Both the position numbers and the translations under genes were made by a program. A stretch of 64,000 nucleotides of DNA. It comes from SSF26 sp037443945 (GTDB taxonomy: Bacteria; Chloroflexota; Anaerolineae; J102). The stretch lies in the NCBI GenBank assembly GCA_037443945.1, contig JBBINH010000003.1:62001-126000 (forward strand), in the 5' to 3' direction. The notes under the pieces were generated by a model. It ran no database searches, was not told the DNA's origin, and was given only the letters and a program-made list of their open reading frames with translations. How positions within the stretch are numbered: the stretch's first letter is position 1; each line of letters opens with the position of its first letter. This document shows, piece by piece, positions 52,483-59,860 of this stretch.

Positions 52483-53601
52483 TCAATCCACCAGGATACG
52501 GGCGGCGGCGGCGTCGAAACCGACGTTGACGCTTGCGCCGATCAGGTCCAATTTGGGCGTAAAAGCATCCCGGTTCTGCTCGCGCACCCGTACCACCGGG
52601 CCGCCTTCGAGCCGAACATCGTAGTGGGTGTCGGTGCCGATGTAGACGATTTCTTGCACCCGGCCGGGGATGTGAACATGGGTATCGGGACGGTAAAGCG
52701 CACGTTGGGAACCGTTCAAGTGCATTTTTTCGGGTCGGATGGCGACGACGACCTGTTGTCCTGGCTGCAGTGCGTGCTCGGAAGCAGCCGCCAGCATGGC
52801 GCCTCCGGTCAGTTGGACCAGATAGCGGTTCTCTTCGGCCATGGTGGCTACCACCGTCCCGGTGAGAAAATTCGTTTCGCCGATGAAATCGGCCACAAAG
52901 CGATTGCGCGGCCGTTCGTAGATCTCGGCCGCCGTTCCCACCTGCAGCACGCGACCGCCGTTCATCACGGCGATGCGGTCCGACATGGTGAGGGCCTCTT
53001 CCTGGTCATGGGTGACGTAGACGAAGGTAATGCCCACCTCGCGTTGCAGTTTCTTGAGTTCAAGCTGCATCTCCTTGCGCAGCTTGAGGTCGAGGGCGCC
53101 CAGGGGTTCATCGAGCAGCAGCACTTCCGGACGCTTGACCAACGCGCGGGCCAGGGCCACACGCTGCTGCTGGCCGCCGGAGAGCTGGTGCGGCTTGCGC
53201 TTTTCGTAGCCTGTCAGGCGCACCATTTCCAGGGCCTCGCCTACGCGACGGGTGATCTCGGCCTTGGGTAGCCGCTCCATTTCCAGGCCAAAGGCCACAT
53301 TTTGCCCGATGGTCATATGCGGAAAGAGGGCATAGTTCTGGAAAACGGTGTTGACCGGTCGTTTGTTGGGCGGGATGGCATCCATCGGTCTGCCGTGGAT
53401 GTAAATTTCGCCCGCCGTGGGCAATTCAAAGCCGGCGATCATGCGCAAACTGGTGGTCTTGCCACAGCCCGAAGGCCCCAGCAGCGAAAAGAACTCGCCG
53501 TCCAGGATTTCCAGGGTGATGTTGTCAACGGCAACAACTTCGGTGCCCGCAGCGGTAAGATACCGCTTGCTGACATTGCGCATCTCGATGGCGTATTTCA
53601 C
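52483..53601 (-). CDS. potA: PotA-like ABC transporter ATPase
   Basis: A 372-residue ATPase. Walker A GPSGCGKTT, Q-loop VFQNYALFPHMT, signature LSGGQQQRVALARAL, Walker B LLLDEPLGALD and switch His in VTHDQEEAL are complete. A C-terminal OB-type TOBE domain (VVVAIRPEKMHL onward) binds regulators. The GTG at 53601 has GGAGG nine bases upstream; the frame stays open more than 450 bases further, but that part lacks any ABC motif and runs into MITE copy C. It is the first gene of potABCD. Confidence 0.93.
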   Translation of the reverse strand: MKYAIEMRNVSKRYLTAAGTEVVAVDNITLEILDGEFFSLLGPSGCGKTTSLRMIAGFELPTAGEIYIHGRPMDAIPPNKRPVNTVFQNYALFPHMTIGQNVAFGLEMERLPKAEITRRVGEALEMVRLTGYEKRKPHQLSGGQQQRVALARALVKRPEVLLLDEPLGALDLKLRKEMQLELKKLQREVGITFVYVTHDQEEALTMSDRIAVMNGGRVLQVGTAAEIYERPRNRFVADFIGETNFLTGTVVATMAEENRYLVQLTGGAMLAAASEHALQPGQQVVVAIRPEKMHLNGSQRALYRPDTHVHIPGRVQEIVYIGTDTHYDVRLEGGPVVRVREQNRDAFTPKLDLIGASVNVGFDAAAARILVD

Positions 53602-54017
53602 GTCAGGCAACCTCCTGGCCAAAGGAGGGGGAGCTCCAGCGGCCGCCCCTACCGAGGGCGGTTCGAGGATGGGCGACCGCTGTAAGACTCCCAGGGCGTT
53701 CGCAACGACAGGTCGTGCCCAAAGCAGCCGTTGTGCCCGCGTCGCCACCGGCGACATGAGGCGCTTCGGCGCATGGGTGGACCTTGTCTTGGGGGTACGG
53801 ACGACCCGTCGCGCCAGAGGATAGCGGCTGACGGGGGCGATTCCGGTAGGCGGAGGGAGCGCCGCCCCAGGCGTGACCTCCCCCTCGACGACCGAGGCGG
53901 TGATAGCAGGCGATTTCCGGTGGACAGGGGGAAACACGGGCAGCTGGAGGCGAACGAGAGTTTGTTCTGGCGATGATGTCGATTTGCCCCTCAATTCAGG
54001 GTGCACACAAACCTGTA
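53602..54017. other. Long potA leader region without a recognised gene
   Basis: About 400 bases between the likely potA start and its candidate promoter. The minus strand is open in the potA frame, but the sequence is low in family features and rich in Arg/Pro/Val codons expected from GC bias. I saw no riboswitch class I could name; a leader with regulatory folds is possible. Confidence 0.4.
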
Positions 54018-54046
54018 AGTATAGAGGCACTTTCCTGCAAGCCCAA
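54018..54046 (-). promoter_or_regulatory. Candidate promoter for potABCD
   Basis: On the minus strand TTGGGC (54041-54046) and TATACT (54018-54023) with 17-base spacing. It would give a leader of about 410 bases before potA, which is long, so it is tentative. Confidence 0.4.
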
Positions 54047-54096
54047 AGTTGCATTGGACCTATGATCGGCTCACGACTGCCGACCCCGGCCGATTC

Positions 54097-54182
54097 GACT
54101 CGGTTCCGGAGTGTGTTGGCGCAAGAGGGGCAGGCAGGCATAACGTTCAAACGTTCTCACCAACAAAAGATAGAACCGAGTC
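54097..54182 (+). mobile_element. MITE-like element, copy C (with 8-bp target duplication)
   Basis: 86 bases bounded by GACTCGGTTC and GAACCGAGTC and flanked by GCCGATTC on both sides (54089-54096 and 54183-54190). It lies between the divergent pot operon and the coiled-coil protein gene, 22 bases from the plus-strand -35 candidate. Confidence 0.9.
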
Positions 54183-54203
54183 GCCGATTCGTCATCGGAC
54201 TCC

Positions 54204-54233
54204 ATGACCGATGGCGGCCCATAGGGGTATAAT
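54204..54233 (+). promoter_or_regulatory. Sigma-70-like promoter
   Basis: ATGACC (54204-54209) and perfect TATAAT (54228-54233) with 18-base spacing, 68 bases before the ATG at 54301. Confidence 0.5.
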
Positions 54234-54300
54234 GCCGGTACGCCATGAGCGCTCTGCCCGACGGTTGTGGTTTCACCTTTTTGGTGCCCCGGAGGACCTT

Positions 54301-55221
54301 ATGACGGCCGTTACTCTTCCCCTGGACCGCGAAACCTTCCTGACGCAAATGACCGCCCGCCTGCGTGACCTGGACGATGCCACCCTGTTGGCCATCGACC
54401 GTTACCTCCAGGAACTGACGTCCATCCCGGCCGGCCCGGCCGCAGGCGAGTCGGGTCTGGACCGGCGTCAGTTTCTGCTGCGCGCCTTGGGATTGGGCGG
54501 CGGTCTCGTCTTCCTCACCGCCGGTGGTTATGCGGCGGCCACGTATGGGGCGGCGATGGCCAGGCAACGGGCGCTTCTGCTGCTTTACGAACAAATGGAT
54601 CGGGCTGGTCTTGACGAAGCCGCCGAGCTGGCCCTGGCGACGGTTGCCAAAGCGCTCGTCGCCCTCGAAAACGGCGCCGAAAGCCTGCGGCGCGGTCTCG
54701 AGTGGGTCGAGGAACGGGTGCAACAGCTCGATACCGTCAACCCGATCGTACGCGAGGGCATTGCGGCCGTCGAAGAGGGGGTCACCCACATCGCCCAGGC
54801 CCTGCAACGCCTGGAGGATGCCCTTGGCCGCTTTGTCGAGCCGATGCGGCCTCTGCTCGAAGCTATCAAAGCCTTCAGCAACCGCTTGCTCGAACTCCTG
54901 CCCTTCGGCCTTGGTGACGACGTACGGCAGGTTCTGATGGCCATTGCCGATCTTCTCGGCGCCCTGCCGGAGCTGATTCTGGCCCTCAACAGTCGTCTGC
55001 TGACACCGTTGCGCGAGGTCTGGTTTGGAGATGACCCCGATCAAAGCCTGCTCGGCCGTCTGGAGACTGCCCTCATCACCGGCTTGTTCGACCCTCTCGA
55101 GGCCCACCTGGGCGACCTGGCCGCCTTTAGCGAGGCATGGCAGATGCGGATAGGGCCCTCTTTACAGGCGGCCTTAGAACGCCGCAACGCTTTGCGCGCC
55201 GAGATCGAGCTTCAGCGCTAG
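54301..55221 (+). CDS. Coiled-coil protein with an internal twin-arginine/hydrophobic segment
   Basis: A 306-residue protein; GGAGG lies five bases before the ATG. Residues 1-50 are a soluble helical head (LTQMTARLRDLDDATLLAID). Residues 54-80 read DRRQFLLRALGLGGGLVFLT and AGGYAA, a Tat-signal-like motif (Arg55-Arg56) placed unusually far from the N-terminus. The rest is amphipathic helix with repeated Glu/Leu/Arg spacing (LENGAESLRRGLEWVEERVQ), predicted coiled coil, with hydrophobic interruptions. No enzymatic motif was recognised. Either the protein is exported by Tat from an internal signal or the segment is a membrane anchor. Confidence 0.6.
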   Translation: MTAVTLPLDRETFLTQMTARLRDLDDATLLAIDRYLQELTSIPAGPAAGESGLDRRQFLLRALGLGGGLVFLTAGGYAAATYGAAMARQRALLLLYEQMDRAGLDEAAELALATVAKALVALENGAESLRRGLEWVEERVQQLDTVNPIVREGIAAVEEGVTHIAQALQRLEDALGRFVEPMRPLLEAIKAFSNRLLELLPFGLGDDVRQVLMAIADLLGALPELILALNSRLLTPLREVWFGDDPDQSLLGRLETALITGLFDPLEAHLGDLAAFSEAWQMRIGPSLQAALERRNALRAEIELQR

Positions 55222-55278
55222 ACCATCGGCTAATGATATCCTCGGTATCATACCGGCTCTTTGTCCGTCTTTTGGGTT

Positions 55279-55641
55279 ATGTCTGATCGATCCGAACCTT
55301 CGCTCCATTTTGTCTGGCTGGAGGTCACCGATTTGCAGAGGTCGGTGGATTTTTACCGCGAAATCCTGGGGTTTCCGGTGCAAGATCAGCCCGGTTCCTT
55401 TGCCGTTGTCCATTTGGGTCGGGCGCCTTTGTATCTGGCCCCGGGTGCACCGCGGGGGCTGGGCCTTTACATTGCCATCGCCGTGCCCGATGTCGAGGCC
55501 ATGTACCGCCGTCTGGATGAGCGTCGCTATGTCGTGGCGCCCCCCGTTGACGAGGGCTGGGCCCGTTATCTCAACGTGGTCGATCCGGATGGCTATCGTC
55601 TGATTCTTCTGCAATTGGCCGAACCCTCTGCCCATGTCTAA
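55279..55641 (+). CDS. VOC-fold (glyoxalase/bleomycin-resistance) protein
   Basis: A 120-residue metalloprotein-type fold with two beta-alpha-beta-beta-beta modules: PSLHFVWLEVTDLQRSVDFY, then EILGFPV, and GLYIAIAVPDVEAMYRRLDE with YLNVVDPDGYRLILLQ, whose DPDGY is the most conserved VOC motif. His-Glu metal positions are partly present (His near residue 10; the final Glu is replaced by Gln-type residues), so it may be a binding protein rather than an enzyme. It overlaps the carboxypeptidase gene by eight bases. Substrate unknown. Confidence 0.8.
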   Translation: MSDRSEPSLHFVWLEVTDLQRSVDFYREILGFPVQDQPGSFAVVHLGRAPLYLAPGAPRGLGLYIAIAVPDVEAMYRRLDERRYVVAPPVDEGWARYLNVVDPDGYRLILLQLAEPSAHV

Positions 55642-57196
55642 GCCTTTTCTTCTCCTTTGGATTCCGCTGCTGTTCGGCCTCGTGCCGTTCCTGAGGGGCC
55701 CCGGTCAGGATGCCGGGCCTTTTGTGGTCACGATAGCGGCGACGAGCCCGCAGGCGCGCACCGCCCTGGTAGCCGAAGGTCTGCCCGTATGGGGCGCCGA
55801 CACCGAGAGCATTACCCTGGTCGTCAGCGGTACCGAGCTGGCCATGCTCCAACGGCAGGGCTATCGGGTTCTGGCCGCGCAGCCACTGGCTTTCCCGCCC
55901 AACTACCAGGGTTATCATGACTACGCCGAAATGGAGGCCGTGCTTCAGGAACTGGCCACGCGTTACCCCGACATTACCCGTCTGGAGACGATCGGCCGGA
56001 CCTGGGAAGGCCGCGCCATTTGGGCCTTGCGCGTTAGCGACCACCCCCAGGAGGACGAACCCGCCGAACGGGGGATCCTCATTTTTGCCGGCACCCATGC
56101 GCGCGAACACCTGAGCGTCGAACAGGCGTTGTTCCTGCTGCGCGACTTGCTCGAGAACTACGGCCGGCAGGCCGAGATCACCAACCTGATCACCCAGCGC
56201 GACATCTGGGTCATCCCCAACCTGAATCCCGACGGCAGCGAATACGACATCACCCGTTGGGGGGCGGCGCCGCCCTATTGGCGTAAAAACCGCCGAGACA
56301 ACGGCGATGGCACCTGGGGGGTTGACCTCAACCGCAATTTCGGCTACGGCTGGGGCCGCGAGGGGAGCAGCGGCATCACGGCCTCGGAGATTTACCGCGG
56401 GCCGGCGCCGTTCTCCGAACCGGAGAATGTGGCCTTGCGCGATTTTGTCCTCGCCCGCCCTCATATACGCCTGATCATCTCCCTCCATACCTACGGCGAA
56501 TACGTCCTCTTCCCCTATGGCTATACCTACGAGGACCTGCCGCCCGACATGCGTCCCGAAGATCGGGCCATCTTCCTGGCTTTGGCCGAGGCCATCACCG
56601 ACCTGAACGGCTATCGCGCCATGCAGGCCAGCGACCTCTATCTGGTCAGCGGGAGCCATGATGATTGGTTCTACGGCGCGCTGGGCATTTACGCCATGAC
56701 CTGGGAACTCTACTCCCGCAGCGCCGTGCCCGGCTTCTATCCACCGGATAGCGCCATCGCTCCCCAGACAGCCCGCAATCGCCTGGCCTTGCGCTACGCC
56801 ATCGCCATGGCCCACGACCCGGCCATGGCCATCGGCCAGGGCGCCGATATGACCCCGCCTCAGGTCACCGTCACGGTGGGCGAGCCTCTGTATGCCTCCG
56901 TTCCCTTCGGCGTGGGGGTGACGGTCACCGACGAGGACGAAGTCACCACGGTCGAATATCTCGTCAACGGGAGCGTGGCGGCCATCACCGTGGCACCTGA
57001 TCTGACGACCACCTTGACGCTTCCGGCCGGTCAGCATGAATTGCGCGCCCGCGCCTTTGATGCCGCCCATTGGCAGAGCCTCTCGCCGGCCCTGCTCATC
57101 ACCGTAGCCGAAGGCACGCCGGTACCCACACCAACCCCCACGCCGACACCCGCGCCGGTTCTTTTCCCGCTTTATCTGCCGCGTCTCACCGGTTGA
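55634..57196 (+). CDS. Secreted M14 zinc carboxypeptidase with C-terminal add-on
   Basis: A 520-residue protein. A signal peptide (KPFLLLWIPLLFGLVPFL) is followed by a pro-like domain, then the M14 catalytic domain: FAGTHAREHLS with zinc ligands His155 and Glu158, NLNPDGSEYDI, NRNFGYGWG, third ligand His285 in ISLHTYG and catalytic Glu358 in MTWELYSRS. Residues ~405-495 form a bacterial Ig-like domain (PPQVTVTVGEPLY). A PTPTPTPTPAP linker and a hydrophobic FPLYLPRLTG end may mediate surface retention. It would trim C-terminal residues of peptides outside the cell. Confidence 0.9.
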   Translation: MSKPFLLLWIPLLFGLVPFLRGPGQDAGPFVVTIAATSPQARTALVAEGLPVWGADTESITLVVSGTELAMLQRQGYRVLAAQPLAFPPNYQGYHDYAEMEAVLQELATRYPDITRLETIGRTWEGRAIWALRVSDHPQEDEPAERGILIFAGTHAREHLSVEQALFLLRDLLENYGRQAEITNLITQRDIWVIPNLNPDGSEYDITRWGAAPPYWRKNRRDNGDGTWGVDLNRNFGYGWGREGSSGITASEIYRGPAPFSEPENVALRDFVLARPHIRLIISLHTYGEYVLFPYGYTYEDLPPDMRPEDRAIFLALAEAITDLNGYRAMQASDLYLVSGSHDDWFYGALGIYAMTWELYSRSAVPGFYPPDSAIAPQTARNRLALRYAIAMAHDPAMAIGQGADMTPPQVTVTVGEPLYASVPFGVGVTVTDEDEVTTVEYLVNGSVAAITVAPDLTTTLTLPAGQHELRARAFDAAHWQSLSPALLITVAEGTPVPTPTPTPTPAPVLFPLYLPRLTG

Positions 57197-57299
57197 GACC
57201 GGCCCGACATGGCGGCGAAGTGCTCTTGCGCATACGAACCCATCATCCGCGCTGCCGACCGTCGTCGGACCGTGGTGACTGCCCCAGCGGGTGCTTGCT

Positions 57300-57749
57300 C
57301 TAGGCGCTGGTGGCCTCCTCGCTTTCGCCCTCCTCCCACAAACGCACCAACAGCCGGAAGATATCCGTCTCGGTGACCATGCCCACGGCATGACCCTCCT
57401 CATCCACCACAGGCAGCCCGCCGATTTTGTGTTCCAACATCAATTTGACGGCGTGGAGAACGGTATCATCGGGTCGGACGGTGATGGCCGGCGAACTCAT
57501 GATCTCATCGACGGCCAGGAGCACCTCATCGGCATCGGGCGCATAGGGGCTGGCCGTGTTGTAAACCGACATGGCCTCGCGCACATCGCCCAGGCTGACG
57601 ATACCGATAACCACGTTCTCGTCATCCACTACCGGTAAACGACGGATATTGGCCGATTGCATCAGGCCCGAGGCGGCCAGGATGTTCTGATCCCAGGCGA
57701 TGGTAATGACGGGTTGGGACTGAATCTCGCGGATACGATAGGAGCGCAT
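57300..57749 (-). CDS. CBS-domain pair protein
   Basis: A 149-residue CBS pair: ILAASGLMQSANIRRLPVVD with GIVSLGDVREAM, then VLHAVKLMLEHKIGGLPVVD with GMVTETDIFRLLV. Its order and its GMVTETD ending match the next gene, so they are tandem paralogues. The linker between the motifs is acidic (YAPDADEVLLAVDE). These domains sense adenine nucleotides. It ends 103 bases from the carboxypeptidase stop on the opposite strand. Confidence 0.9.
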   Translation of the reverse strand: MRSYRIREIQSQPVITIAWDQNILAASGLMQSANIRRLPVVDDENVVIGIVSLGDVREAMSVYNTASPYAPDADEVLLAVDEIMSSPAITVRPDDTVLHAVKLMLEHKIGGLPVVDEEGHAVGMVTETDIFRLLVRLWEEGESEEATSA

Positions 57750-57837
57750 GGTCTAAACCGCCGTATTGGCAAAGAAACCGCAGGAAAAAACGGCAGTTGG
57801 ATTTCGCATCCGGCCATCCCGTCACCGGCCGTCGGTT

Positions 57838-58290
57838 CTAGCCGGGCACGGCTACCGACTCGTCCGGAGTGGTTTCCTGGCTTTCCAGGAGCCGGATCAG
57901 ATAGTGCATCAGGTCGGTTTCCGTAAGGATGCCGACCAGGTGGCCGTCGGCGAGGACGGGAAGACCGCCGAATTTGTGGGTAACCATAAGCCGTACGGCT
58001 TCGACCAGGGGTGTATCGGGTGAAACCGTGACCGGATTCGGGGTCATGGAGCTGCGCACCTCGATGTGCTCCATCAAATAGGTATCGTACCACCCCTCGC
58101 GCAGGACATGAGGAGAGTTCATCGCCAGGCGCAAATCACGGTCGGTTATAATCCCCACCAACTTGCCCCGTTCGACCACAGGAAGACGGCGGAAGTGGCC
58201 GCGACGCATGCGGGCCAGGGCCGAGGCAATGGACTGGTGAGGGCCAATGGTAACCGGGTTGGGGGTCATAACATCGCGCACTCGAACCAT
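57838..58290 (-). CDS. CBS-domain pair protein
   Basis: A 150-residue CBS pair: IASALARMRRGHFRRLPVVE with GIITDRDLRLAM, then LVEAVRLMVTHKFGGLPVLA with GILTETDLMHYLI. It starts VRVRDVMTPNPVTIG and the second unit begins SSMTPNPVTVSP, the classic CBS entry motif. Together with the neighbouring gene it may form heterodimers. No attached enzyme or transporter domain. A gap of 88 bases separates them. Confidence 0.9.
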   Translation of the reverse strand: MVRVRDVMTPNPVTIGPHQSIASALARMRRGHFRRLPVVERGKLVGIITDRDLRLAMNSPHVLREGWYDTYLMEHIEVRSSMTPNPVTVSPDTPLVEAVRLMVTHKFGGLPVLADGHLVGILTETDLMHYLIRLLESQETTPDESVAVPG

Positions 58291-58388
58291 GATCGTGTCC
58301 TTGAGGCATTATGTCAGGGAAACAATTACCGATCCATGATAAGGGTCATGTTGCTGCGGCCGATGCCCGTTTATGCCCCGCAGGGCGT

Positions 58389-59846
58389 TCACGGGATGAC
58401 AGGCAGACGGAAATCCGCACCGATGATCACCTGGATATCGATGTCGCCGATCGGACCGACGGCAGGGTGGATGCTGTCATCGCCAACGGCGAAGATCTCC
58501 ACCAGTTGGCGCAGCGTAAACGGCTTCGAGCGATACTCGATGATCTGGCTCTGGGCGTAATCGGTGCGGTCGGCCGGACCGTAGCCCACGACGAGGAAGC
58601 CCTGGCTGCTCAGCCATTCCGCCGTTTGGCGTCCCCGATCGGGATCCGCAGTGCCGTTAAGGACGGCGATGCGGGCTTGTTCGGCCCGGAGTTGCTCGAT
58701 CCACTCGGTGTCAACAACCGGCGTCGGTGTCGGGACGATTTCGGGGTTGAAGAAAGCTTCGACGGCCGGCCGCAGCACCTCCATCTGCGGCATGAGCACG
58801 CTGGCCCCCGAGGCCGTGACCGTGCCCACGGCCATGCTACGGTCGATGACCAGACGGCGAATGTTGGTCGTATTCAGGCGACGGGCCAGATTCGCCAGCA
58901 TAATCTGCTGAGTGGCGGGGATGTCGGTCTGGACCGAATCGGCCAGGGTGGTGAGCAACACGGGCGCCCGGGCAATGAGATGGGGCAATTGTCCGGCGCT
59001 AAGCACTTTGTTTTTGATGGCGAGGATGACCTGCTGTTGGCGCTCCATACGCCCGAAATCGCTATCGGCATGGCGGGTACGGGCGTATTTCAGCGCCGTT
59101 TCGGCATCCATGCAGTAATGACCGGCTTTGATATAAAATGGATCATAACCGTAGTTATCGTCGGGGAATTTGGGATCATCGATATCGTAAGGCACATCAA
59201 TTTCAATACAACCGATTTCTTCAAGAATTCTGCGAAATCCCTGAAAATTGATGCGAATATAGTAATGAATCGGTTGGCCCAACAACTGGGCCACTGTTTC
59301 CTTGGCCAAAGCCGGCCCGCCCCCGGGTCGCTTTTGCAGGTCGCCAACGACATGGGCCGTGTTGATGCGCCCTTCGCCATAGCCGGGGATGGTCACCCAC
59401 AGATCGCGCGGGATCGAAAGCATACCGATATCGCCGGTGGCGGGGTCAATGGTGAACACGATCATCGTATCGGTGCGGTAATAGCCTTTTTCCTGAGGCC
59501 GTTGGTCAATACCCAGCAGCAGGATGTTGATACGCCCCTGACCGGAATCCATTGACCAGAGGGGCGCCGTTATATCCTGCAGGTCGTGAGGTTCGGTCGG
59601 ATCCTGGTTGTTGCCCCGGATCGGCTCACCGCCGGTGGCGCGCACGATGTCGCCGACTTCGTTTTCACCTCGGCGGCTCAGTTGCGGCGCATTGAGCGCA
59701 ATGGCGCGGGTCGTTTCGAAAAAGAGCACGCTGGCGTAGGCAAAGCCCACCAGGAAAAAGACCAAGAGCAGGCCTAGCGCCACGCCCACGAAGGGACGTG
59801 GGCGGAGGGGGGGCTGGGAAGGCGGAGTGGAGGGAAGGGTAGACAT
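58389..59846 (-). CDS. LytR-CpsA-Psr (LCP) family phosphotransferase
   Basis: A 485-residue membrane protein from the ATG at 59846. One N-terminal helix (VGVALGLLLVFFLVGFAYASVL) is followed by the LCP domain: INILLLGIDQRPQEKGYYRTD with the RTDTM motif, MLSIPRDLWVTIPGYGEGRI, ALKYARTRHADSDFGRMERQ. These Arg/Asp residues bind the polyprenyl pyrophosphate of glycopolymers transferred to the wall. A C-terminal LytR_C domain is also present (ARIAVLNGTADPDRG). A 150-base AT-rich patch near 59120-59270 codes for the middle of the LCP domain. Confidence 0.92.
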   Translation of the reverse strand: MSTLPSTPPSQPPLRPRPFVGVALGLLLVFFLVGFAYASVLFFETTRAIALNAPQLSRRGENEVGDIVRATGGEPIRGNNQDPTEPHDLQDITAPLWSMDSGQGRINILLLGIDQRPQEKGYYRTDTMIVFTIDPATGDIGMLSIPRDLWVTIPGYGEGRINTAHVVGDLQKRPGGGPALAKETVAQLLGQPIHYYIRINFQGFRRILEEIGCIEIDVPYDIDDPKFPDDNYGYDPFYIKAGHYCMDAETALKYARTRHADSDFGRMERQQQVILAIKNKVLSAGQLPHLIARAPVLLTTLADSVQTDIPATQQIMLANLARRLNTTNIRRLVIDRSMAVGTVTASGASVLMPQMEVLRPAVEAFFNPEIVPTPTPVVDTEWIEQLRAEQARIAVLNGTADPDRGRQTAEWLSSQGFLVVGYGPADRTDYAQSQIIEYRSKPFTLRQLVEIFAVGDDSIHPAVGPIGDIDIQVIIGADFRLPVIP

Positions 59847-59860
59847 AGGCAGAACACACC

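Noticed and set aside
53602..54150. N-terminal extension of PotA
   Set aside because: It has no ABC features and also runs through MITE copy C; a GGAGG box points to GTG 53601.
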